From: Bacteroidota bacterium
GTDB taxonomy: Bacteria; Bacteroidota; Bacteroidia; Chitinophagales; Chitinophagaceae
Reading direction: 5' to 3'
Assembly: GCA_020161435.1 (NCBI GenBank)
Contig: JAIUNV010000001.1
Span: 496,001 to 560,000 of the forward strand
Length of the DNA stretch: 64,000 nt
A model generated the notes under the pieces. That model saw nothing but the letters and a program-made list of their open reading frames with translations, made no database searches and was not told the DNA's origin. The position numbers were made by a program, and so were the translations under genes. Of this stretch, positions 16,219-23,031 are shown one piece after another; the stretch's first letter is position 1; every line of letters starts with the position of its first letter.

Positions 16219-16330
16219 AAATGTGATTGTCTGCGCTATTTTGTTGGTGGTAATAGTACCCCCCCCCCCTATTTTTACAGTAGGGCATTTAATGCTATGT
16301 ATTATTTGATGTACCCACACACCTTGAACC

Positions 16331-16558
16331 ATGTACAATAAGAAAGAAGTAGAGAAAGCCATTGGCCATACCATGAAGCGCATTCGCTTGGAACATCAAT
16401 TGAAACGGGATTTTGTGGCTACGCAAATGGGTATTTCCATGGCACTATATGCCAAGCTCGAACAAGGTGATGTATCCATCAAATATTCACACGTAATCCT
16501 TTTTTGCCATACAGTTGGCGTCGATTGTCAATATTTTCAACATCGTTTGGTTACCTGA
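16331..16558 (+). CDS. XRE-family helix-turn-helix transcriptional regulator
   Basis: This 75-residue protein is almost entirely one Cro/C1-type HTH domain: I-R-L-E-H-Q-L-K-R-D-F-V-A-T-Q-M-G-I-S, then the recognition helix region S-M-A-L-Y-A-K-L-E-Q-G and D-V-S-I-K-Y-S-H-V-I. The C-terminus (C-H-T-V-G-V-D-C-Q-Y-F) has two cysteines. It is divergent from the lipoprotein/membrane-protein pair. The intervening palindrome and tandem repeats suggest it regulates itself and possibly that pair. Confidence 0.88.
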   Translation: MYNKKEVEKAIGHTMKRIRLEHQLKRDFVATQMGISMALYAKLEQGDVSIKYSHVILFCHTVGVDCQYFQHRLVT

Positions 16559-16614
16559 AAAAAAGCAGTTGACTGTTTCAATATTTACTTCACCGGCAGT
16601 TTGATATTAACGCA

Positions 16615-16652
16615 CAAACGCCATAGTACAATCTCTTGTACAACGGCGTTTG
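16615..16652. repeat. Long imperfect hairpin between the XRE and FMN-reductase genes
   Basis: CAAACGCC/GGCGTTTG (16615-16622, 16645-16652) encloses a second stem GTACAA/TTGTAC (16626-16631, 16636-16641) with a TCTC loop. It lies between converging genes. It has no clear T-run on either side, so it may be a weak terminator or a structured 3' end. Confidence 0.45.
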
Positions 16653-16672
16653 AATGATTATCGGGGCTGCAT

Positions 16673-17230
16673 TTATGCCAGCTCATGCTCTGGCTTTACC
16701 GATTCGGCGAGCCACAACAGTTCCTTGGCAAATACATCTACGGATTTGCTAAATGCCTCGTCGAGCAGGTTGCCTTCGGCGTCAAATTTCTTGTCTACAC
16801 CGGGTACCACCAGCATGTAAGGACTGAGCACACCAAACAATGCCGCCACCAGCAGTTGCATGCCTTGTGTGGCACGCATGCCACCCATACCACCGGGCGA
16901 TGCGGTAACAATGCCAAAAGTTTTGCGGCTCTGCTTCGGAAAATGATCGAGCAGGTTTTTCATGGCCGGCGTATAGCTGCCGTTGTATTCGGGGCTTACC
17001 AATAAAAAAGCATCGGCGGCAAACATGCGTTCGGCCAATGGTTTGTAGGTGTCAGGCGTGGCCTCAACCGAGGTAAACACATTGTCGAGCAGAGGAAGGT
17101 TCCACTCCCGAACATCAATAATATTCACCGTATGGCTGGAGTGCTGCTCCAAATATTTTTTCAGAAACAATGCCACCCGGTAAGTTACACTTTGCTGGCG
17201 GGGGCTGCCTGCGATAATCTCTATGTTCAT
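16673..17230 (-). CDS. NADPH-dependent FMN reductase family protein
   Basis: This 185-residue flavodoxin-fold enzyme starts I-E-I-I-A-G-S-P-R-Q-Q-S, the phosphate-binding loop for FMN. It contains the family motif S-P-E-Y-N-G-S-Y-T-P (about residues 78-87) and the G-G-M-G-G-M-R-A segment. Members reduce FMN, quinones or azo compounds with NAD(P)H and often answer to electrophile stress. It is the last gene of a tight minus-strand series after a pirin and OsmC (9-base gap to osmC), which supports a redox detoxification role. Confidence 0.9.
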   Translation of the reverse strand: MNIEIIAGSPRQQSVTYRVALFLKKYLEQHSSHTVNIIDVREWNLPLLDNVFTSVEATPDTYKPLAERMFAADAFLLVSPEYNGSYTPAMKNLLDHFPKQSRKTFGIVTASPGGMGGMRATQGMQLLVAALFGVLSPYMLVVPGVDKKFDAEGNLLDEAFSKSVDVFAKELLWLAESVKPEHELA

Positions 17231-17239
17231 GGTTGTTGT

Positions 17240-17638
17240 TTACTTGCTTGTTGTAATAACGGATGAAATACTGATTGGGTTCAGTAGCGTTTTGTGCACG
17301 GGGCATTTATCGCCAATCATTTTCAGCCGTTCTCTTTGTTCTTCGGTTAGATCACCGGTCAGCTGCATTTCCTTGTGCAGAGTGGTACCTGTTTCAGTAC
17401 GTTCTACCGTTACTGTTACATCAATGGTTTCCACCGGCCATTGTTTTCTGTCGGCATACATACGCATGGTAATGCTGGCGCAGGTAGCCAATGCGCTGGC
17501 CAGCAATTCATCGGGCGTGGGGCCGGTATTGCTGCCACCCAAATCTTCGGGTTCATCTGCCTGCCAGGTAATGCCGCGGTGATTGTGCAGCTTTGTTTGA
17601 TAGTGAGCGGTGGCAATATGTGCGGTGGCTTTGTTCAT
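17240..17638 (-). CDS. OsmC/Ohr-family peroxiredoxin-like protein
   Basis: This 132-residue protein carries both family cysteines: Cys53 in A-L-A-T-C-A-S-I-T-M-R-M and Cys112 in G-D-K-C-P-V-H-K-T-L. The G-G-S-N-T-G-P-T-P-D-E-L-L-A-S-A segment precedes the first one. Enzymes of this family reduce organic hydroperoxides through the Cys pair. The form with C-P-V-H is nearer the YhfA/OsmC branch than Ohr. It is packed 3 bases after the pirin stop and 9 bases before the FMN reductase start. Confidence 0.92.
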   Translation of the reverse strand: MNKATAHIATAHYQTKLHNHRGITWQADEPEDLGGSNTGPTPDELLASALATCASITMRMYADRKQWPVETIDVTVTVERTETGTTLHKEMQLTGDLTEEQRERLKMIGDKCPVHKTLLNPISISSVITTSK

Positions 17639-17641
17639 GCA

Positions 17642-18352
17642 TTAATGATTGATGGGCACTTCAATAATCAAAAAACGACACTCTTCGGTGCAGTGGATGT
17701 CAATAGTATCGGTGTCCCAAATACCGATGCCATCTCTGTGCTGCAAGGCTACACCGTTTACAGTTAATGCATTGTCGATATTGAAAACAAAAACAGCTTT
17801 GTTGGTGGGATTGAAATGGTAATCCAGTTTTTTTCCTGATTCGAAATAGCCGAGGCTCAGTTTTGCATTCTGGTTGATCCAGCAATGCTCGGTGCCTTCT
17901 TCGTTGCTGACGATTACCTGCAATTTGTTTTTCCTTTTTTCTTCCGGAAAATACCGGCGCTGATACCGCGGATTGATGTTTTGCAATTTGGGCTCAATCC
18001 AGATTTGTAAAAAGTTCACTTCGTCTTCGCCTACGTTGTATTCTTCGTGGCGGAGGCCGCTGCCGGCACTCATAATTTGTACCCAGTCTTTGTGCACCAC
18101 TTCGTTATAACCCAGCGTGTCTTTGTGGTTCATGCTGCCCGCCAGCATTACAGAAATGATTTCCATGTTTTGGTGCGGATGCAACCCAAAACCTTTGCCG
18201 GCTTCCACAAAGTCGTCATTAAATACTTTCAGCAATCCAAAACCGTTACGGTTGGGGTTGGCATAGCTGCTAAAGCTAAACGTGAAATTGCTGACGAGCC
18301 AGCCAATGTTTTTAACGCCTCTTTCGCCGGCTTTGAAGTGAATGTGTTGCAT
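17642..18352 (-). CDS. Pirin family protein (first of three)
   Basis: This is a bicupin of 236 residues. The N-terminal cupin keeps the pirin metal ligands His58, His60 (L-H-P-H-Q-N-M-E), His102 and Glu104 (L-R-H-E-E-Y). Pirins bind Fe and some oxidise quercetin or respond to redox state. It heads a probable three-gene operon with osmC and the FMN reductase. A TACTTTTT near-match to the -7 box lies just before its ATG. Confidence 0.92.
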   Translation of the reverse strand: MQHIHFKAGERGVKNIGWLVSNFTFSFSSYANPNRNGFGLLKVFNDDFVEAGKGFGLHPHQNMEIISVMLAGSMNHKDTLGYNEVVHKDWVQIMSAGSGLRHEEYNVGEDEVNFLQIWIEPKLQNINPRYQRRYFPEEKRKNKLQVIVSNEEGTEHCWINQNAKLSLGYFESGKKLDYHFNPTNKAVFVFNIDNALTVNGVALQHRDGIGIWDTDTIDIHCTEECRFLIIEVPINH

Positions 18353-18367
18353 ACAAAAAGTAAAGAA

Positions 18368-18397
18368 GCAACACCGCTACAAGTGCAGCGGTGTTGC
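18368..18397 (-). terminator. Hairpin, probable terminator of yceI
   Basis: GCAACACCGCT (18368-18378) and AGCGGTGTTGC (18387-18397) are perfect 11-base arms just past the yceI stop on the minus strand. The following T-run is interrupted (TTCTTTACTTTTT). Confidence 0.65.
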
Positions 18398-18411
18398 GAT
18401 GGAAAAATCAA

Positions 18412-18936
18412 TTACTGCTTGGTAAACTGTACAGCCAGCAACAACTTCACATCGTTGCTTACTACTACGCCACCGGCTTCGGTTACCGCATCCCAGCTCA
18501 GGTTGAAGTCTTTGCGCTGAATGGTACCGCTTACATCAAAACCTACTTTGGTTTGACCATAGAAGTCTACCATGGTGCCGCCTATTTCTGCTTTCAGTGT
18601 TACAGGCTTGGTTACATCACGAATGGTGAGGTTGCCATGTACCAGCAATTCGTCGTCGCCGGTTTTTTCTACGCTGGTAGATACAAATGTCATTTTTGGA
18701 AACTGCTCAGCGTTGAAGAAGTCATCACTCTTCAGGTGACCATCACGCTGTTCGTTGTTGGTGCTGATGCTGTTGATGTCTGCTTCAAAGCTGATGCTGG
18801 CATCGCTGAAGTCGGCTGCTTCTGCAGTTACAGTAGCATCAAAGGTTTTGAATTCACCTGTTACATTGCTGATCATCAGGTGCTTTACACGAAACTTGAT
18901 TTCGCTGTGCATGGGGTCAATTTTGTACGTGGCCAT
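18412..18936 (-). CDS. YceI-family lipid-binding protein
   Basis: The 174-residue product is a single YceI lipocalin-like barrel: Y-K-I-D-P-M-H-S-E-I-K-F start, F-D-A-T-V near residue 33, the D-G-H-L-K-S-D-D-F-F-N-A motif (about 65-76), and a C-terminal L-L-L-A-V-Q-F strand. There is no signal peptide, unlike the E. coli periplasmic protein, so it would be cytoplasmic. YceI proteins bind isoprenoid or quinone-like lipids. Its position among pirins and OsmC fits a quinone-related stress function. Confidence 0.92.
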   Translation of the reverse strand: MATYKIDPMHSEIKFRVKHLMISNVTGEFKTFDATVTAEAADFSDASISFEADINSISTNNEQRDGHLKSDDFFNAEQFPKMTFVSTSVEKTGDDELLVHGNLTIRDVTKPVTLKAEIGGTMVDFYGQTKVGFDVSGTIQRKDFNLSWDAVTEAGGVVVSNDVKLLLAVQFTKQ

Positions 18937-19015
18937 GGTTTGATTTTTTTAAAGTTTGATTTGAAAAGTTTATTGTTTTTGGTTTGCTGTTTTTTGTTTG
19001 TCGTTTGTAGCTCTT

Positions 19016-19113
19016 GTATTTACTATCAACTATCAACTACCAACTACCAACCATCATCTATCAACTCTTTTTCTGTATTTACTATCATCTAACATCTGTC
19101 ATCTATCATCTAA
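19016..19113. repeat. Degenerate heptamer tandem repeat
   Basis: Successive words such as TATCAAC, TACCAAC, CATCATC and TATCATC occur in a 7-base frame. A short T-rich break divides them into two blocks. It fills the gap between yceI and the second pirin and reaches the pirin's stop codon. Confidence 0.65.
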
Positions 19114-19979
19114 TTCAACACGCCAAACTTCCCGCTGTTGAACTCTGCAATGGCATCCATAATTTCTTGCTTGGTATTCATCACAAAAGGACCATAAGCA
19201 CTGATGGGTTCACGAATGGGTTCGCCACTCAATACCAGCAGGTGTGCGTCGTTGTTGCTTTCAATGTGCACATCGGTATTGTGGTTGCTAAACACAATCA
19301 TATCACCGGTGCGGGCCTGTTGCTCATCATTTACCAGCAGGTTGCCTTTCATTACTACAATGCCTAGTGTATCACCATCGGGCAATGAAAAATGCCAATC
19401 AGCACCAGCTTGCAGTTGTGCATCGTACATGTTGATGCGGGTAAATGTTTTGGCAGGGCCTTTCACGCCGTTTAACTCACCGGCGATGATGCGGATGGAG
19501 CCTTTGCCATCGGGTAGTTCGTAGCGGCCCATTTGTGCATCCAGCAAATCCTGATACGCAGGCGGAGTGAGCTTGTGTGCAGCAGGCAGGTTTACCCACA
19601 ACTGCGCCATGTGAAACTCGCCACCTTTTTCGCTGAATTCCTGTGCATGAAATTCTTTGTGCAGAATGCCGCTGCCGGCAGTCATCCACTGTACATCGCC
19701 GGGGCCAATGGTACCCTTGCCGCCACTGCTGTCTTCGTGGCTTACCATGCCACTCCATGCAATGGAAACGGTTTCAAATCCTTTGTGTGGATGCACATCT
19801 ACACCACGGGGATGTTGGGTAGGCAATACCTGCCAAGGCTCGTTGTAATCAAGCATTAAAAATGGGCTGAGGTCTTGCCACAGCGATTGACCGATAAAAT
19901 TGCGCACCTTAAAACCATCGCCCACCATGTGTGCTGGTGCCGCTTGTGTTATTTGTTTGATGCGTTTATAGTTGTTCAT
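19110..19979 (-). CDS. Pirin family protein (second of three)
   Basis: This is a 289-residue bicupin, the longest of the three and the most canonical pirin. Ligands are His63, His65 (D-V-H-P-H-K-G-F-E-T), His107 and Glu109 (L-H-K-E-F). The conserved L-M-L-D-Y-N-E-P region near residue 41 and the P-I-R-E-P-I segment near the C-terminus are also typical. It is not a recent duplicate of its neighbours: sequence and length differ clearly. Heptamer repeats lie on both sides of the gene. Confidence 0.93.
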   Translation of the reverse strand: MNNYKRIKQITQAAPAHMVGDGFKVRNFIGQSLWQDLSPFLMLDYNEPWQVLPTQHPRGVDVHPHKGFETVSIAWSGMVSHEDSSGGKGTIGPGDVQWMTAGSGILHKEFHAQEFSEKGGEFHMAQLWVNLPAAHKLTPPAYQDLLDAQMGRYELPDGKGSIRIIAGELNGVKGPAKTFTRINMYDAQLQAGADWHFSLPDGDTLGIVVMKGNLLVNDEQQARTGDMIVFSNHNTDVHIESNNDAHLLVLSGEPIREPISAYGPFVMNTKQEIMDAIAEFNSGKFGVLN

Positions 19980-20048
19980 TGTGAATCCTTTTTTAGGCTG
20001 AAGGCCAAAGACAAAAAGCTTAAGACTATCAGCGGTTTCAAATCAGAT

Positions 20049-20103
20049 ATCGTACATCAGACATCATTCTTCGTACCTCGTACTTCCCAGTTCGTACCTC
20101 GTC
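20049..20103. repeat. Degenerate heptamer tandem repeat (CTTCGTA type)
   Basis: The words CATCAGA, CATCATT, CTTCGTA, CCTCGTA, CTTCCCA, GTTCGTA and CCTCGTC follow each other in a 7-base frame, ending at the stop of the third pirin. The same CTTCGTA/CTCGTACTTC words recur at about 32.0 kb. Confidence 0.65.
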
Positions 20104-20104
20104 A

Positions 20105-20836
20105 TTACCTCATCGGTACTTCCATCAGCAATAGCTGTGCGTTACTGTCGGCGGTAATGCTGAGAGTGTCGGTTCCTTCGATGCCCAAACCATCGCGGTG
20201 GTTGAGTGCTTGTCCGTTGATGGTTACATCGCCTTCAATCACAAAAGCATACACACCGTTACCGCTCTTTTTGAGAATATAGTTGGTGCTGAATCCGGCA
20301 TCGAGTAAGCCCATGTGAAACCATGCATCCTGATGAATCCATACGCCTTCGTCATCAGCGTTGGGGCTCAGTACCTGCAACAGGTTGTTCTGCATTTTAG
20401 TTACGTCCATGTGTTGCTGGTCGTAGCGGGGTTGCACATTGCGTTGTTTGGGAAACACCCATATCTGAAAGAACCGTACATCTTTGTCGCGGTTGGCGTT
20501 CATTTCGCTGTGGCTGATGCCCGTGCCGGCACTCATCACTTGTATGTCGCCTTGTTGTATCACGGTTTCGTTGCCCATGCTGTCGCGGTGTTTCAAATCG
20601 CCAAACGTGGGTATGGAAATGATTTCCATGTTGTCGTGAGGGTGGGTGCCAAAGCCCATGCCGGCTGCCACCGTATCATCGTTGAGTACCCGCAGGGCAC
20701 CAAAATGAATGCGGCTGGGGTCGTGATAACCCGCAAAGCTGAACGTATGAAAGCTATTGAGCCAGCCATGGTTGGCGTGGCCACGGGTACCTGCCTTGTG
20801 CAGGGTGAGGCGTTGGGTGCTGGATGTGGTATTCAT
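20105..20836 (-). CDS. Pirin family protein (third, YhhW-like)
   Basis: This 243-residue bicupin resembles the quercetinase-type YhhW: S-F-H-T-F-S-F-A-G-Y-H-D-P near the start, ligands His65, His67 (T-H-P-H-D-N-M-E), His109 and Glu111 (S-H-S-E-M-N). It follows the MarR gene on the same strand. The gap holds TGTACATACA, the core found at the other MarR sites in this window. It may be the primary target of that regulator. Confidence 0.93.
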   Translation of the reverse strand: MNTTSSTQRLTLHKAGTRGHANHGWLNSFHTFSFAGYHDPSRIHFGALRVLNDDTVAAGMGFGTHPHDNMEIISIPTFGDLKHRDSMGNETVIQQGDIQVMSAGTGISHSEMNANRDKDVRFFQIWVFPKQRNVQPRYDQQHMDVTKMQNNLLQVLSPNADDEGVWIHQDAWFHMGLLDAGFSTNYILKKSGNGVYAFVIEGDVTINGQALNHRDGLGIEGTDTLSITADSNAQLLLMEVPMR

Positions 20837-20913
20837 AAAAACTCCTTTTTTACACTGTTGTACAAACTACAAATACTTACCGGGGAAGTTGATTATTCGT
20901 AGCTGTTATAATT

Positions 20914-20930
20914 ACATGTACATACATATA
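20914..20930 (-). promoter_or_regulatory. MarR-type operator candidate upstream of the third pirin
   Basis: ATGTACATACAT (20916-20927) contains TGTACATACA and lies 80-91 bases before the pirin ATG. A related TTGTACAA palindrome lies closer, at 20858-20865. Confidence 0.5.
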
Positions 20931-20952
20931 ATGTTCCAAAAAAAATGACCTG

Positions 20953-21405
20953 TCAGTCTTGCAGCATTTGTGCCAGCAACTGGTTCAGTTGGGCGGCTTC
21001 ATCTTCTGTCAGGTTGGCAATGTGCTGGTGCTCAGCTTCCATGGCCTGGGTGGCGGCATCCAGTAAATTGATTCCGGCAGGCGTAATCTGAATCAGCGTT
21101 TCGCGGCGGTCTTCCGGTGAGGGAAAACGCTTTACCAGTTTCTTTATCTCCAGCCGGTCGGCTATGCGGGGCACGTTGGAATTGCGTTCTATCAACCGTA
21201 CTGCAATATCTTTTACACACAATGGTGTAGGATGGCTACCTTTCAAAATACGCAGCACATTGTATTGTTCGCCGGTGAGGGCATAGTTCTTCAGCAGCTG
21301 ATTGATGTTGGTTTTCACCTGGTACGCTGCATACATAATATGTATCAAAGCCTTGTGGCGCTGGTCTTTAAATTTAGATGACTTTATCGCTTCTTCCAGT
21401 GTCAT
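20953..21405 (-). CDS. MarR-family transcriptional regulator
   Basis: The ATG at 21405 gives 150 residues. The winged helix runs from Y-A-L-T-G-E-Q-Y-N-V-L-R-I-L through the recognition region L-I-E-R-N-S-N-V-P-R-I-A-D-R-L and the wing S-P-E-D-R-R-E-T-L-I-Q-I-T-P-A-G. No cysteine-based sensor is obvious. It is placed at the head of the pirin/YceI/OsmC/FMN-reductase region and has an almost leaderless promoter overlapped by a perfect palindrome, so autorepression is likely. The likely regulon is the adjacent cluster. Confidence 0.92.
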   Translation of the reverse strand: MTLEEAIKSSKFKDQRHKALIHIMYAAYQVKTNINQLLKNYALTGEQYNVLRILKGSHPTPLCVKDIAVRLIERNSNVPRIADRLEIKKLVKRFPSPEDRRETLIQITPAGINLLDAATQAMEAEHQHIANLTEDEAAQLNQLLAQMLQD

Positions 21406-21409
21406 AGCG

Positions 21410-21440
21410 CAAATGTATGTATATACATGCAATATTCAAA
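21410..21440 (-). promoter_or_regulatory. MarR gene promoter with overlapping palindromic operator
   Basis: On the minus strand TTTG (21440-21437), a 19-base spacer and TACATTTG (21417-21410) make an exact Bacteroidota promoter ending 5 bases before the ATG. The perfect palindrome ATGTATATACAT (21417-21428) fills the spacer next to the -7 box. Confidence 0.7.
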
Positions 21441-21493
21441 ATCAAAAAAATAACCAACGATTAAGTTGGCTATTTTTTCACGGTTTTACCTCG

Positions 21494-22870
21494 TTATTTA
21501 TTTCTGGATGCACTGGCGTCTAACCATGGTTTCAGGGTTTCGCAGTTGCCAAACTTCGGATCTACGTATATGTAGTACGTGCTGATTTTGTTGGCAAACC
21601 ATTCGCTCAGGATGTTTTGCTTTTTTTCTTCGAGGGCACGGGCTGCTATTTTGTTGTAGTCTTCTTTCAGGTTTTCGCGGTGGGGCTCGGTTCGGGTACG
21701 CAGGTAAATGAAGCGAACGCCTTTTTTGCCCTGCTCGGTGGTAAATACTTCGGGCTGACTGTATTGGCCGGGTTTCATGTTTTTGAGCAGCGGAATCATG
21801 GTTTTATCGAGCTGGTCAATGGTCACCATGGAGGTTTGTTCGCGGCTCATTTCCCATCCGCCGCTAAACTTATTGTCTTCGTCGTTGCTGTATTTATTTA
21901 CGGCTTCGCCGAAGCTAAGTGTACCGGCAATGAGCATGCTGCGGGCACTATCGAGGCGGCTTTTGGCTTCATCCAGTTCGTCTTGGGTTACTGGCGGAAT
22001 CATAAGGATGTGGCGTACCACAGCGTCGTCGCCATTGCGGCTAACGCATTGAATAATGTGCAAACCAAACTTCGACTTCACTACGTTTGATATTTGGCCT
22101 TCTTTCAACTTAAAAGCAGTAGACAAAAACACGGGATCCCACATGCCTTTGTCGGCACGGCTGAGGGCGTACTGTCCGCCATTGTCTTTGCTGCCGGGGT
22201 CTTCGCTGTAGAGCTTGGCCATTTGATCGAAGCGGCGGCTGCCGCTTTCAATTTGCTTTTTAATATCGTTGAGCTGCTTGGCGGTGTAGCTTTCAATGTC
22301 GCGGCTGGCCTTGGGGTAAATCACAATTTTGCCTACTTCCAGTTCGCTTTCGTAAAAGGGCAGGCTGTCTTTGGGAATGCTTTCGAAATAGTCTTTTACT
22401 TCAACGGGAGTAATGCGAACGGTTTCCAGAATTTTGCCCCGCCTTTTATTGGCCAGTTCCTTTTCTTTAAAAGGCTTGCGAAAGTCTTCTTTGATTTGGT
22501 AAATGGTGCGGCCGGCAATTTCTTCCAGTGCTTCGCGGCCACCGTAAGCCTGCATAAAACCACGGATTTGGTTTTCAATCAGCGATTCTACTTCGGCATC
22601 ATCTACGGTTACGGAGTCTTTTTCTGCCTGCAATACCAGTGCTTTTTTTACCAGTTCAGCTTCCAGCAACAAGCAGTCGGGGTTGGGGGGTACTTCGCCA
22701 CCTTGCCGCCTGATGTCTTCAACAGCGTTGGCAATATCGCTTTGCAAAATGATGCGGTCGCCCACCTTGCCAATGATGCGATCGGCCACTACTTTTTTGG
22801 TTTGGGCCAGTGCCTGCTGCGCTGTGCCTGCTGCCAATATGGCCAATACAAACAGAAATCCTTTTTTCAT
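21494..22870 (-). CDS. surA: SurA-like periplasmic peptidyl-prolyl isomerase/chaperone
   Basis: This 458-residue protein has a signal peptide (residues 1-22), an N-terminal chaperone segment (D-R-I-I-G-K-V-G-D-R-I-I-L-Q-S-D-I near 30-46) and two parvulin domains. The first lies at about 175-275 with F-D-Q-M-A-K-L-Y-S-E-D-P-G-S. The second lies at about 285-385 with V-R-H-I-L-M and F-G-E-A-V-N-K-Y-S-N-D. It helps outer-membrane proteins fold in the periplasm. SurA is a confident family call; specific partners are not shown. It stands alone between the MarR and purH genes. Confidence 0.92.
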   Translation of the reverse strand: MKKGFLFVLAILAAGTAQQALAQTKKVVADRIIGKVGDRIILQSDIANAVEDIRRQGGEVPPNPDCLLLEAELVKKALVLQAEKDSVTVDDAEVESLIENQIRGFMQAYGGREALEEIAGRTIYQIKEDFRKPFKEKELANKRRGKILETVRITPVEVKDYFESIPKDSLPFYESELEVGKIVIYPKASRDIESYTAKQLNDIKKQIESGSRRFDQMAKLYSEDPGSKDNGGQYALSRADKGMWDPVFLSTAFKLKEGQISNVVKSKFGLHIIQCVSRNGDDAVVRHILMIPPVTQDELDEAKSRLDSARSMLIAGTLSFGEAVNKYSNDEDNKFSGGWEMSREQTSMVTIDQLDKTMIPLLKNMKPGQYSQPEVFTTEQGKKGVRFIYLRTRTEPHRENLKEDYNKIAARALEEKKQNILSEWFANKISTYYIYVDPKFGNCETLKPWLDASASRNK

Positions 22871-22970
22871 ATTCTAAAAACGTAATGCTGTAAAAATAGG
22901 TGAAGGCAGTGGTGGTGGGTGGTGTGGCCGCTTTTTTAACAAGATGCCAAAGTGTTGGTTGTATGAAAAA

Positions 22971-23030
22971 AGTTGACGAGCGTTGATACAATCTGTTAAC
23001 CAGTCAACTCGTCAACCTTCCAACTCATTG
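22971..23030. repeat. Octamer-like degenerate repeat forming a dyad
   Basis: AGTTGACGAG near the left end is complemented by CTCGTCAAC to its right, and the right part repeats AACTCGTC, AACCTTCC and AACTCATT in an 8-base frame. It lies between surA and the purH stop codon. The GTTGACGAG word recurs at about 63.6 kb. Confidence 0.6.
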
Positions 23031-23031
23031 T

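Larger units (their letters stand above)
15886..16330. promoter_or_regulatory. Regulatory gap between the lipoprotein gene and the XRE regulator
   Basis: These 445 bases contain no convincing gene but several ordered elements. There is a perfect 11-base inverted repeat (15932-15942 with 15957-15967), two copies of a 22-base direct repeat (16114-16135, 16146-16167), a perfect TTTGACA-AA-TGTCAAA palindrome (16203-16218) and a run of 11 C (16259-16269). They are listed separately where useful. Confidence 0.6.

Noticed and set aside
16147-16341. A 64-codon plus-strand frame upstream of the XRE gene that crosses the C-run
   Set aside because: It begins inside the direct repeat, runs through the operator palindrome and C-run, and overlaps the XRE start; no domain. 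A slippage-controlled leader peptide remains a remote option.
17642-20836. Three pirin genes considered as a recent tandem duplication
   Set aside because: Lengths (236, 289, 243) and sequences differ widely apart from metal ligands, so they are old paralogues.
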